Assembly: GCF_024758005.1 (NCBI RefSeq)
Contig: NZ_CP103288.1
Location: 3,844,001 to 3,908,000, forward strand
DNA from: Pseudarthrobacter sp. NS4
Lineage (GTDB): Bacteria > Actinomycetota > Actinomycetes > Actinomycetales > Micrococcaceae
Direction: 5' to 3'
Length of the DNA: 64,000 nucleotides
Position 1 is the first letter of the stretch. Every line of letters begins with the position of its first letter. The position numbers and the translations under genes were made by a program. Below, in pieces: positions 16,635 through 24,931 of the stretch. Under the pieces are notes generated by a model, which searched no databases, was not told the DNA's origin, and was given only the letters and a program-made list of their open reading frames with translations.

Positions 16635-17000
16635 CTAGAGTGAGACCGAGGGGTAGTCGCGGCCCAGCCAATGGTCCAGCTTCTGAGCGAACTCCCGCTG
16701 GAACGACAGGGGACCGTGTTCCTTTGTGTAGTCCTCTTCGAAGACGGCGACGAAGAGGGTCAGGGAGAGGAAGAAGTGCGCACCGTTTTCGAACAGCCAC
16801 ACGTAGTCGTAGTTGACCAGTGCCTGGCGCTCTTCGTCGGTGAAGGACAGCCAGGACGTCTTCTCGACGCTGTTGAGCCAGATGCCGACTTCCTTTTCCC
16901 AGTCCGCGAGTGCTCTGGCAGCGTCTTCCTTATAGCGTGCTACCCATAGGGGGTCACGGTCCACGGTGTACAGGAACTTGTTGACGTAGTACTTGCTCAC
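16635..17000 (-). CDS. ligA: Protocatechuate 4,5-dioxygenase alpha-type subunit (LigA)
   Basis: The 121-residue protein is the small all-helical LigA-type subunit that caps the active site of class III extradiol dioxygenases. It begins SKYYVNKFLYTVDRDPLW and contains FTDEERQALVNYDYVWLFENGAHFF (residues about 55-80), matching the LigA domain. The start is GTG 17000, overlapping the ligB stop (GTGA). The frame is open upstream to 17288, but that portion is only the shadow of ligB. The two subunits should form an alpha2-beta2 enzyme in the cytoplasm. Confidence 0.87.
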   Translation of the reverse strand: MSKYYVNKFLYTVDRDPLWVARYKEDAARALADWEKEVGIWLNSVEKTSWLSFTDEERQALVNYDYVWLFENGAHFFLSLTLFVAVFEEDYTKEHGPLSFQREFAQKLDHWLGRDYPSVSL

Positions 17001-17938
17001 GCTGAGACTCCTTCCTTGGCGGTGACCGGTCCTGCGCTGCCGCCGGAAACGGCTGCTGCCTGCTCGGCGGCGGCGGCCTGCTTTTCGTTTTTGTTGGGGT
17101 ACCAGGTCATGAACATTTCCCTGGTGTGGTAGAGATCCAACTGGTCGACGTAGTCGGCGTTTTCGGGTCCGGCGATGCCCATCATCAGGATCAGGTCCAT
17201 GAATCCGTGGGTGGCGTTGCCGGCGCCGGACATGGATTCGTGGGTGACGTTTTCGAGGATGGCTTCGATGTTGCCGGTGGAGAGCCATTCGATCGCCTGG
17301 CGGTCAAATTCGGGGTCGGGCCCGTGTTCGCCGAACTGGCGGGGGCCGCCGAGTTCCAGGGACAGGTGCCCCGTTCCGACCGCTGCGATTTTTTTGTCGG
17401 TCGGGTATTCGTCGATGACCTGGCGGATGGCGCGGCCGAGGTCCCAGAACCGTTTCGGGGAGGGCAGCGGCGGAGCGAAGATGTTCGTGTAGATCGGGAT
17501 CACGGGCAGGTCAGCGTCGGGGCGGACGGTGATGATCGGGCAGATGATGGAGTGGTCGATTTTCAGTTCGTGGCTGAAGGAGAAGTCGAAGCCGCGGTCC
17601 ATGAGGCCCTGGTGCATGAAGTTGGAGAAGGCGACGTCCCCGTCGAGGACGTACTTGGGGATCCCGAATTCGCGCTCTTCGTTGTAGAAGGTGGCGTCGT
17701 ACTTTTCCTGCTTGCCGATCATGAACGTTGGGTAGTTATCCAGGAAGAACTGGTGGAAATGGTCGGCGCCGACCATGACCAGGATGTCGGGTTCTGCTGC
17801 GGTGAGAGTTTCCCGGTAGGCCTCGACTTTGCGTTTCCACTCGTCGGCCTGGGGCATCCGTTCTTCCGGCGGCGCGGTGGTGGCCTTGAGGTAGAACGGG
17901 TGGTGGGTGCTGGCCAGTACGGCTGTGAGTTCAGCCAT
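16997..17938 (-). CDS. ligB: Class III extradiol ring-cleavage dioxygenase catalytic subunit (LigB)
   Basis: The 313-residue protein is the Fe(II)-dependent catalytic beta subunit that inserts O2 next to a catechol-type diol. Residues expected from LigB are in place: His12 (STHHPF), His60 (GADHFH) and Glu234 (THES) as iron ligands, and His191 (VGTGHLS) as the acid/base. The C-terminal 25 residues are an Ala-rich tail. Family members cleave protocatechuate, gallate, methylgallate or related hydroxybenzoates. The substrate here is unknown, but the nearby flavin hydroxylase and decarboxylase point to a hydroxylated benzoate. It lies between the citryl-CoA-lyase-like gene and ligA in the leftward operon. 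Confidence 0.88.
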   Translation of the reverse strand: MAELTAVLASTHHPFYLKATTAPPEERMPQADEWKRKVEAYRETLTAAEPDILVMVGADHFHQFFLDNYPTFMIGKQEKYDATFYNEEREFGIPKYVLDGDVAFSNFMHQGLMDRGFDFSFSHELKIDHSIICPIITVRPDADLPVIPIYTNIFAPPLPSPKRFWDLGRAIRQVIDEYPTDKKIAAVGTGHLSLELGGPRQFGEHGPDPEFDRQAIEWLSTGNIEAILENVTHESMSGAGNATHGFMDLILMMGIAGPENADYVDQLDLYHTREMFMTWYPNKNEKQAAAAEQAAAVSGGSAGPVTAKEGVSA

Positions 17939-18015
17939 TGCATCTCCTTTGATTTTTGCCGGCGTGCTCGTGGAGCGGCCGGGTTTGGCTGCGGGCCGCT
18001 CGGGCCCTGCTGGTT

Positions 18016-18846
18016 TTAGTTTTCGTCCGGTGCTGTGGGTGAGTGCGGGTCGACGTAGACGGCGTTCCGGTCCACCGCCATGTAGACGTCCATGCCGATC
18101 GGGTTCCGCCGTTCCTCAGCGATTTGCCCGAGCAGGCCCGCTGCCCGTGCCAGCAGTGCGAATCCTCGCAGCAGGTCGGTCGGCAGGCCGAGATCGGCCA
18201 GGGCGGCACCGCAGACTCCGGCGCCGTTGAGGGGGAGTTTTCGGCCGAGGGCTTTTTCGCTCATCCGGCCGATGGCCTCGAAAAGGCGCAGGTGCGGCCC
18301 GCGCAGGCCTTCCTCTTCGGCGATACCGATCAGCACCGGCGTTCGGGGATCCTGCACCTTGTGGTTCGGATGGCCCAGCCCCGGAACGAATTTGCCTGCG
18401 GACCGCTGGGCATTGATCGCACCGAGTGCGAGGTCATCCCATCCGGCCTCGGTGTCCGGGAGGTCCCCATCATGGGCGGCGAGGGTGGCGGCGAGGAACT
18501 GGCCGCAGTCCTCGGTGACGCCGAGGAACCGTGAGCCTCCACCGAGCAGGCCGGCGGCCATGGCTCCCTGCAGGGAATCCGGGGCGCTGAGGTACGTGAG
18601 CCTCGCGGCGATTGCTGTGGGCGTGAAGCCGTGGTCAGCCAGTGCTACCAGGACGGATTCAAAGACGCGCAGTTCCCCGGCCGTGGGGCGGCGCATCGCA
18701 ACGAGCCAGAAGGCGAGTTCCCCGAAGCTGACTTTGCCCATCAGGTCCGCGGTGAGGTCCTGGCCCAGGAGACGGATTTCTGTGGCGGTGGATGTTCCCA
18801 GTGAAGTAGGGAACTGCAGCTTTTCCTGCTCGAGGGTGGGGTTCAT
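18016..18846 (-). CDS. Citryl-CoA-lyase-like protein (citrate synthase fold)
   Basis: The 276-residue protein resembles the short, single-domain citrate synthase relatives annotated as citryl-CoA lyase. It has the core motifs VPGLGHPNHKVQDPRTPVL (the His-rich loop equivalent to the synthase active site) and LPLNGAGVCGAALADLGLP, then a C-terminal segment with EERRNPIGMDVYMAVDRN. Known relatives cleave citryl-CoA to acetyl-CoA and oxaloacetate. Its start overlaps the CoA-transferase stop (ATGA), so a CoA ester made by the transferase is probably its substrate. In this cluster the substrate may be a hydroxy-tricarboxyl-CoA derived from ring cleavage rather than citryl-CoA. That is inference. Confidence 0.75.
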   Translation of the reverse strand: MNPTLEQEKLQFPTSLGTSTATEIRLLGQDLTADLMGKVSFGELAFWLVAMRRPTAGELRVFESVLVALADHGFTPTAIAARLTYLSAPDSLQGAMAAGLLGGGSRFLGVTEDCGQFLAATLAAHDGDLPDTEAGWDDLALGAINAQRSAGKFVPGLGHPNHKVQDPRTPVLIGIAEEEGLRGPHLRLFEAIGRMSEKALGRKLPLNGAGVCGAALADLGLPTDLLRGFALLARAAGLLGQIAEERRNPIGMDVYMAVDRNAVYVDPHSPTAPDEN

Positions 18847-20057
18847 GATGCTCCAGGGGTTGAGGTGGTCGGGACGGCGGCGGCGGCAAGCCAGGCACGG
18901 ATCTCTTCGGTGTGTTCGCCCAGCTCCGGCGGTGCCAGGTCGTACCGTGCCGGGGTTGCGGAGAACGTGATCGGGTTGCGCACGCCTGGAACGGTTTTGT
19001 CCCCGGAGCCGACCTGGACGACGGGCTGCAGCCCAAGTTTCCGGGCGTATTCAACGCCTTGTTTGATGGTATTGATGGGTCCGTTGGGCACGCCGGCTTC
19101 GTTCAGCTTCTCGAACCATTCTTCGGCGGACCGGGTCTTCAGTCGTTCCACCAGCAGGGGGCGGAGTTCTTCGCGGAGCCGGGTCCGGCCGGCGTTGTCG
19201 GCGAACCGTTCATCGTCGGCGAGTTCGGGCACGTCCAGTACGGCGCAGAGCTTGCGGAACTGGGCATTGTTACCGGCGGTGATGATCAGGTCATCGTCCT
19301 TGGTCGGAAGAGCTTCATAGGGGAACAGGCTCGGGTGGGCGTTACCCATCCTGAACGGTGTGACGCCGCCGGCCACATAGGCGGAGGTTTGATTGACGAG
19401 CCCGCTCATGGCAGAGGCCATGAGGCTCGTTTCAATGTTCTGCCCTTCACCTGTGCGGTCGCGATGGTGCAGGGCGGCGAGGATGCCGATCGTCGAATGC
19501 AGCCCTGCCACGACGTCGAAGACGCTGATGCCCGCACGGTAGGGTTCACCACTGGGGTCCCCGGTGAGGCTCATCAGCCCCGACATGGCCTGGACGATCA
19601 GGTCATAGCCGGGAAGGGCGGCGCCTTCGGCCGTGCCGAATCCACTGATGGAGCAGTAGATGACAGCCTCATTGCGTTCCCGCACCGAGCTGTAGTCCAG
19701 CCCGAACCGCTTCAGTCCGCCGGGCTTGAAATTTTCAATCACGACATCGGCGCGGGCGGCGAGCTCCTTGGCGGCGGCCAGGTCGTCCTCGTCCTTCAGG
19801 TTAAGCACGACGGACTTTTTGTTGCGGTTGATGGCCGAGTAATACGTCGAGACCCCGTCGGGGCGGACCGGCGGCACCCACGAACGCGTGTCGTCCCCGC
19901 CCGGGCTTTCAACTTTGATGACTTCCGCGCCCATGTCTGCCAGGAGCATGGTGGCATACGGGCCGGCCAGCACACGGGAAAAGTCGGCGATGACGATCCC
20001 ATCGAGGGGGCGGGCGACCGGGACCTCGGCGGCCTCCGGCTTGGGATTGCTTATCAC
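18843..20057 (-). CDS. CaiB/BaiF family (class III) CoA-transferase
   Basis: The 404-residue protein carries the class III signature (VIADFSRVLAGPYATMLLAD), AEVIKVESPGGDDTR, and the catalytic-Asp region LPGYDLIVQAMSGLMSLTG. It would transfer CoA from a donor such as succinyl-CoA or acetyl-CoA to a di- or tricarboxylate. It starts at GTG 20057 with GAAAGGAACCACC upstream and is the first gene of the leftward ring-cleavage operon, coupled to the citryl-CoA-lyase-like gene. A palindromic operator lies just upstream. A CoA-transferase is not a normal member of protocatechuate or gallate meta-cleavage operons. Confidence 0.9.
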   Translation of the reverse strand: MISNPKPEAAEVPVARPLDGIVIADFSRVLAGPYATMLLADMGAEVIKVESPGGDDTRSWVPPVRPDGVSTYYSAINRNKKSVVLNLKDEDDLAAAKELAARADVVIENFKPGGLKRFGLDYSSVRERNEAVIYCSISGFGTAEGAALPGYDLIVQAMSGLMSLTGDPSGEPYRAGISVFDVVAGLHSTIGILAALHHRDRTGEGQNIETSLMASAMSGLVNQTSAYVAGGVTPFRMGNAHPSLFPYEALPTKDDDLIITAGNNAQFRKLCAVLDVPELADDERFADNAGRTRLREELRPLLVERLKTRSAEEWFEKLNEAGVPNGPINTIKQGVEYARKLGLQPVVQVGSGDKTVPGVRNPITFSATPARYDLAPPELGEHTEEIRAWLAAAAVPTTSTPGAS

Positions 20058-20086
20058 GGTGGTTCCTTTCGGCTTCGAACTCAGTA

Positions 20087-20103
20087 TGTCCGTCTAGCGG
20101 ACA
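20087..20103. promoter_or_regulatory. Palindromic operator TGTCCG-N5-CGGACA (left site)
   Basis: TGTCCGTCTAGCGGACA lies 30 bp upstream of the CoA-transferase start and 83 bp upstream of the IclR start. A near-identical site lies before the flavin hydroxylase at 21079. The pair is best explained as binding sites of the IclR-family protein encoded between them. Possible promoter elements for the leftward operon (TTGACA at 20158-20153 and an A/T-rich TATAAA at 20130-20125) lie just outside the site, though their spacing is long. Confidence 0.7.
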
Positions 20104-20185
20104 ACCGTCCGAAGATGTGGGATATTTATAGAATGAGCTTTTGGCGCGGATGTGTCAAGGCTCACCAGACAACAGGAGGTGCGTG

Positions 20186-20989
20186 ATGGCGCAGCGGGGT
20201 ACAGGTCCGGACTTTATCGAGGCATTGGCGCGCGGATTGGATGTCCTGCGCTGCTTTTCACCAGAACAGCCGCACATGAGCCTGAGTCAGGTGGCTCAGT
20301 CGGCGGATCTGGCGCGCCCCACGGCCCGGCGCATCCTGCTGACCCTGGAGGAGCTCGGTTATGTCAGGGCAACCAATGGCGTCTTCACTCTGATGCCAAA
20401 GGTCTTGGAACTGGGCATGGCCTACATCGGAGCGCTCGGGCTATGGGACATGGCCCGGCCCCACCTGGAAGACCTCGTGGGGAAGACCGGCGAGTCCTCA
20501 TCCATGGCTCAGCTGGATGGTTCGGACATCATCTATGTTGCCCGGGTGGCTGTGCCTAAGCTGATCGCACTCAGGGTTGATGTCGGGACAAGATTCCCGG
20601 CGATGCTGACCTCCCAGGGCAAAGTGCTCCTCGCAGCCCTTGCCCCTGAGGATGCATTGCGGATCCTGTCCCAACCCTCCCGATCAACCGTCCCGGCACC
20701 GAGCCATCCGGATGATGAACGTGTCCTGCGGATTCTCGCCAGCGTGCGCCGGCAGGGCTGGGCACTGGCGGACGAAGAACTGGCCCCAGGTGTCCGCTCC
20801 ATCTCTGTGGGGGTGCGCGACGGAGAAGATGTGGTCCGCGCGTCAATGAACATCACTGTCCACGCCCAGGAAACGAGTCTCGACAAGCTGACCGGTGAAT
20901 ACCTGCCCCTGCTTCAAGAGGCAGCGGCTGCAACCGAAAGCGACTGGACGCGCTGGCAGTCCCGGCCGGTAAAGTCCCTGAAACCCTAG
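20186..20989 (+). CDS. IclR-family regulator of the ring-cleavage cluster
   Basis: The 267-residue protein has an N-terminal winged helix (ALARGLDVLRCFSPEQPHMS, SQVAQSADLARPTARRILLT) and a C-terminal ligand-binding IclR domain (DVGTRFPAMLTSQGKVLLAAL, SISVGVRDG). It resembles the PcaR/PobR branch that senses aromatic acids. ATG 20186 with AGGAGGT at 20174-20180 is the clear start. It lies between the leftward CoA-transferase operon and the rightward hydroxylase, with a matching palindrome before each. It probably controls both in response to the substrate or a ring-cleavage intermediate. Confidence 0.9.
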   Translation: MAQRGTGPDFIEALARGLDVLRCFSPEQPHMSLSQVAQSADLARPTARRILLTLEELGYVRATNGVFTLMPKVLELGMAYIGALGLWDMARPHLEDLVGKTGESSSMAQLDGSDIIYVARVAVPKLIALRVDVGTRFPAMLTSQGKVLLAALAPEDALRILSQPSRSTVPAPSHPDDERVLRILASVRRQGWALADEELAPGVRSISVGVRDGEDVVRASMNITVHAQETSLDKLTGEYLPLLQEAAAATESDWTRWQSRPVKSLKP

Positions 20990-21025
20990 GCCCTGTCGGT
21001 AATACGCCGTCCAGCGGTGTGACTC

Positions 21026-21095
21026 TTGACACCCCCGTTCGCCGTCTGTCACTATCAAACCCAGAAGCAACGTACACGTGTCCGCTAGGCGGACG
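21026..21095 (+). promoter_or_regulatory. Promoter and operator of the flavin hydroxylase
   Basis: A -35-like TTGACA (21026-21031) is followed after 18 bp by CACTAT (21050-21055). Downstream lies the palindrome TGTCCGC-TAG-GCGGACG (21079-21095), the second copy of the proposed IclR site. Its place after the start region fits repression. Confidence 0.6.
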
Positions 21096-21144
21096 CCAGC
21101 CTCTTCCTTCGGGAACAGCAACGGGACCAGAAAGACGACCACTC

Positions 21145-22773
21145 ATGAGCCAGTCAACGGGCAAGGACGCCCATGCCACCGCAACCCACACCGAGGACTT
21201 CGATGTAGTCATCGTCGGCTACGGACCGGTCGGGCGGCTGCTCGCCCTGCAGCTGGGCCGCCGCGGCCATCGCGTGGCCGTTATCGAACGCCAGGAGAGG
21301 GTCTACCCGCTCCCCCGCGCAGTACATTTCGACGACGAAATTGGGCGCATCTTCCAGTCCGTGGGCGCCGGGCCGAACATCATGGCCGAGGTTGTGGAGC
21401 CCTACGACGACTTCTACGAATGGCGCAACGCGAACCACGAGACACTTCTGCACGTGGACTGGCGCGGAGCCGGCCCGTCCGGCTGGAATGTCAGCAACTT
21501 CTTCTACCAGCCCGGAATGGAAAACTTCCTCGACGCCAAGGTTATCGACCTCCCCTCGGTGACCATCCTGCGCGGGTGGGAAGCGATCACTCACACCGAA
21601 ACGGAAGACCGGGTCCTTTTGCAGATCCGGAACGCTGCCGATGAACGTCGGGAACTGAACGCCCGGTACGTCATCGGGGCCGACGGCGCCAACAGCAAGG
21701 TTAGGGACTGGATCGGCACGCCGATGACAGATCTCGGTTACTTCCACGACTGGCTCGTCGTGGACCTTATCCCCATGACGCCGCTGCAGATCAGCCCTCC
21801 TGCCTCACAGTTCTGCGACCCCGCCCGGCCCACCACCGTCGTCCCCGGCGGGCCGGGGCGGCGGCGCTTTGAATTCATGCGCCTCGAACACGAGACCAAG
21901 GACGAACTGAACACCGAAAGCCGGGCCTGGGAACTCCTGGAGCCGTGGGGCGTCACACCCGAGACCGCCAAAATGGAACGCCACACCGTTTACACCTTTC
22001 AGGCCCGCTGGTGCGACCAGTGGCGCCGCGGCCGGCTGCTCCTGGCCGGAGACTCCGCCCACCTGATGCCGCCCTTCGCCGGGCAAGGCATGTGCTCTGG
22101 CCTGCGGGATGTAGCCAACCTCGAATGGAAGCTCGACCTGATCCTGCGGCAACTCGCACCCGATTCGCTGCTGGACAGCTACGGCCCGGAACGCTCCGAA
22201 CACGTCCGGCACTTCATCGACCGGTCCATGCAGCTCGGAGAAGTCATCTGCCTCACCGATCCCGACGCAGTGGCCAAGCGGGACGCAGCAATGGCAAAAG
22301 ACATCGCCGACGGCGCCTCGATTCCTCCCCGCCCGCTGCCCAAACTCGGTGACGGCCTGCACCGTGCCGACGCCGGCGGCGGCACGCTCTCCATCCAGGC
22401 CCCCGTCCAGGCCGGGGAAGGACAGACGCTCTTCGATGACGTCTTCGCCCCATCCGGGACACTGCTGCTCCGAAATGCCGATGCCCGTGCCCACCTTCCA
22501 GCAGACGCGGCCAGCGGCCTGACCGGGCTCGGATTCCAGATCATCGACTTCGGCTTGGAGCCCTCGGATACGACAGCAGTTGACGCCACCGGAGCCTACG
22601 GCCAATGGTTCGATGCCCTCGACGCCGACGCCGTCCTCATCCGTCCCGACTTCTACATCTACGGCGTCGCCGGGGTTGAAGGACTTCCCGCCTTGGTCCG
22701 GGACTTCCTCTCAGATCTCGGTGCACCCATCGAGACCATGAAGACACCCGGTCTCAACGCTGCCGCACTGTGA
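21145..22773 (+). CDS. FAD-dependent aromatic hydroxylase (MhpA-like)
   Basis: This 542-residue single-component flavoprotein monooxygenase uses NAD(P)H and O2 to hydroxylate a phenolic ring. It shows the FAD dinucleotide motif (VIVGYGPVGRLLALQLG), the DG motif (YVIGADGANSKVRDWIG) and the second FAD motif (LLAGDSAHLMPPFAGQGMCSGLRD). A C-terminal thioredoxin-like domain follows, typical of 3-(3-hydroxyphenyl)propionate hydroxylases. ATG 21145 is chosen; the upstream frame to 21019 runs through the promoter and operator. It overlaps the next gene by 4 bp. In this cluster it probably supplies the ortho-diol that LigAB opens. Whether the substrate is a phenylpropionate or a benzoate cannot be told. 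Confidence 0.87.
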   Translation: MSQSTGKDAHATATHTEDFDVVIVGYGPVGRLLALQLGRRGHRVAVIERQERVYPLPRAVHFDDEIGRIFQSVGAGPNIMAEVVEPYDDFYEWRNANHETLLHVDWRGAGPSGWNVSNFFYQPGMENFLDAKVIDLPSVTILRGWEAITHTETEDRVLLQIRNAADERRELNARYVIGADGANSKVRDWIGTPMTDLGYFHDWLVVDLIPMTPLQISPPASQFCDPARPTTVVPGGPGRRRFEFMRLEHETKDELNTESRAWELLEPWGVTPETAKMERHTVYTFQARWCDQWRRGRLLLAGDSAHLMPPFAGQGMCSGLRDVANLEWKLDLILRQLAPDSLLDSYGPERSEHVRHFIDRSMQLGEVICLTDPDAVAKRDAAMAKDIADGASIPPRPLPKLGDGLHRADAGGGTLSIQAPVQAGEGQTLFDDVFAPSGTLLLRNADARAHLPADAASGLTGLGFQIIDFGLEPSDTTAVDATGAYGQWFDALDADAVLIRPDFYIYGVAGVEGLPALVRDFLSDLGAPIETMKTPGLNAAAL

Positions 22774-23186
22774 CCACTTTCCCTGCCTCCGGCAGCGCCA
22801 CGGCGCTGCCGGAGATCCGCCACACGATCGAAGAATGCCTGGCCCGCTATACCCGGGCAATGGACAACCAAGAGCCGAAAACAGCCGCAACGCTGCTCGC
22901 CGACGCCGAACTGCACTTCAAAAACAACCCCCCAGTACAGGGCCGCCGCGACATCGCAGGGTTCTTCGCCTCCGTGTTTCCCAACCCATCGCGCACCCGG
23001 CATCTGATCAGCAACCTGACGATCGAGCCGGGCACGGACTGCATCGAATACAGAGCCATCTACCAGCGATGGTCCGTGGCTGATCCCACGGCTCCCGTCT
23101 GTGAAGCGCTTGGCCACTACACCGGCCGCTTTACCCCCGCTGCAGCCGGACTCATCTGGTCCGAGCATAGGGTGATCACAGACTAA
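22770..23186 (+). CDS. NTF2/SnoaL-like protein coupled to the hydroxylase
   Basis: The 138-residue protein has an N-terminal helix (IRHTIEECLARYTRAMDNQE), then LHFKNNPPVQGRRDIAGFFASVF and a beta sheet carrying RTRHLISNLTIEPG and IEYRAIYQRWSV. This layout is typical of SnoaL_4-type NTF2 domains, which often accompany aromatic oxygenases as isomerases, dehydratases or helper proteins. It begins at GTG 22770 within the hydroxylase stop (GTGA), so the two are made together. No catalytic role can be assigned. Confidence 0.75.
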   Translation: MTTFPASGSATALPEIRHTIEECLARYTRAMDNQEPKTAATLLADAELHFKNNPPVQGRRDIAGFFASVFPNPSRTRHLISNLTIEPGTDCIEYRAIYQRWSVADPTAPVCEALGHYTGRFTPAAAGLIWSEHRVITD

Positions 23187-23366
23187 ACCTCAGAGCTTGG
23201 GGCGGGAAGTTGCCATCCATCGCAACATGAAACCTGAAATACAGGCGGCACCTCCCGCCCCAACCAGTCGAAGGCCGGGGACTTCATGGCAACCCTTGGC
23301 TGCGGCCCCCGGTTTAGACGCTCAGGGAGTACTGGTACACGGGCATTCAGTTTCGAACTATTCCTG

Positions 23367-23570
23367 CCCCGGGGACAATTCTCATAGGCTATATCCACCG
23401 CTACTGCTGCCAAGGAGCTACCCCAAGGGCTCCCAGTTTCCAGCCGTGGATAACCTGACTTGACCTCAGTCACGGACGGATGAAAGTCGCCGCCAGTTCC
23501 GGCCGTGTGATCATCAGGCAGGGGTTTGCCCGACTTAGGCAGGTTGACGGAATATCCGTTATCGGCGTTG
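23367..23570 (+). repeat. Dispersed repeat, copy C
   Basis: This copy keeps the central and right parts only: GGGGACAATTCTCATAGG, the inner hairpin (GGAGCTACCCCAAGGGCTCC), the right arm GTGGATAACC (23446-23455), and the 3' block ending CGGAATATCCGTTATCGGC. The left block found in A, B and D is missing. It lies between the 3' ends of the NTF2-like gene and pobA, which converge. The remaining DNA from 23187 to 23366 and 23571 to 23650 shows no gene. Confidence 0.82.
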
Positions 23571-23650
23571 TCACCCGGGACTCCCCGGATCACTTACCGC
23601 TTTACTTTCCTCCGTTCGCGACCTGCGGCGACGGCGGGATTGCAGAGGGG

Positions 23651-24838
23651 CTAGGCGGAGGGCCAGCCGGTGTATGCCTCGGCGAGGTAGGCCTGGCCGT
23701 GACGTGAGGACACCACGGAGTTGAGTTCGCCGAGTTGGCGTGCGCGGGAGAAGTCATCGGCGTCCGCTGGGGTGTGCAGCATCGAGGTCATCCAGTAGGA
23801 GAACTGCTGTGCTTTCCACACGCGGTCGAGGGCTCGGTCGCTGTAGGAATCCAGGAGCGCCGTGGAGCCGGTGCTGTAGTAGCTTTCCAAGCCCTCGAAG
23901 AGCACCTTTACGTCGTGGATGGCCAGGTTCAGGCCCTTGGCGCCGGTCGGCGGGACGGTGTGCGCGGCGTCCCCGGCCAGGAACAGCTTGCCGTGCCGCA
24001 TCGGAGTGTGCACGAAGCTGCGGAACTTCAGGACCATCTTGTCGATGACCGGACCCTCCTTCAGCTCGAAGCCGTTGCCGTTGACCCGGCTCCGGAAGGC
24101 CTCCCAGATGCGATCTTCGCTCCAGTTGTTCACGTCCTCGTTCGGGTCGCACTGGAAGTACATCCGCTGCACCGTCTCGGTGCGCTGGCTGATCAGCGCG
24201 AAGCCGTTGGCGGAGTTGGCGTAGATGAGTTCGTCGGCGCTGCGGGGAGCTTCGGCCAGGATGCCGAACCAGGCGAACGGGTATTCGTGGAAGTACCACT
24301 TGCGGTGGGCCTCGGGGATCTGGAAGCGGCAGTGGCTGCGCGAGCCGTCGGCCCCGGCGATGAAATCGGCCTGCAGTTCGTAGTCAATGCCGTCGGCATC
24401 GGTGAACCAGACCTTGGGGGACCCTTCCAGGTCGTGGACGGTGGTGTCCGTGACGCTGTACCGGACGTCACCGCCGTCGGCCTCGCGCCGTGCGGCGAGG
24501 TCCATGAACACGTCGGTCTGTGGGTAGAGCCAGACCGACTCCCCCACCAGTTCCTTGAAGTCGATGCGGTGGTTTTCGCCGTTGAAACGCAGTTCGATGC
24601 CGTCGTGCCGGTCGCCTTCACGCAACACCCGGTCCGAAACGCCGCTGTTCACCAGCATGTTCACCGTTCCTTGTTCGAGGATGCCCGCGCGGACCGTCTC
24701 GGAGATCTCCTGGCGGCTGCGGATTTCGATCACCGTGGATTCGATGCCGGCCTTGGCCAGCAGATGGGAGAGCATTAGACCCGCGGGGCCGGCGCCCATG
24801 ATGGCGACTTGGGTTTTAATGACTTTGCGTGCTGCCAC
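23651..24838 (-). CDS. pobA: 4-hydroxybenzoate 3-monooxygenase
   Basis: The 395-residue flavoprotein converts 4-hydroxybenzoate to protocatechuate with NAD(P)H and O2. It matches PobA along its whole length: VAIMGAGPAGLMLSHLL (FAD), ETVRAGILEQGTVNML, FIAGADGSRSHCRF (DG motif) and GDAAHTVPPTGAKGLNLAIHD. The length is normal. GTG 24838 with GAGGAAC upstream is the start. Its IclR regulator is encoded 93 bp upstream in the same direction and a 4-hydroxybenzoate-type transporter is divergent from that, giving a complete uptake-hydroxylation module. A duplicated fragment of its 3' end lies at 29.25 kb. Confidence 0.95.
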   Translation of the reverse strand: MAARKVIKTQVAIMGAGPAGLMLSHLLAKAGIESTVIEIRSRQEISETVRAGILEQGTVNMLVNSGVSDRVLREGDRHDGIELRFNGENHRIDFKELVGESVWLYPQTDVFMDLAARREADGGDVRYSVTDTTVHDLEGSPKVWFTDADGIDYELQADFIAGADGSRSHCRFQIPEAHRKWYFHEYPFAWFGILAEAPRSADELIYANSANGFALISQRTETVQRMYFQCDPNEDVNNWSEDRIWEAFRSRVNGNGFELKEGPVIDKMVLKFRSFVHTPMRHGKLFLAGDAAHTVPPTGAKGLNLAIHDVKVLFEGLESYYSTGSTALLDSYSDRALDRVWKAQQFSYWMTSMLHTPADADDFSRARQLGELNSVVSSRHGQAYLAEAYTGWPSA

Positions 24839-24931
24839 GATGTTCCTCGCTTCGTTGCGGGGCCCTCGGCATGAAAACTGGGGCCGACGTTACTTCTGCC
24901 TAACAGTGTGCGCCGGAGAGTGTGAACGGCG

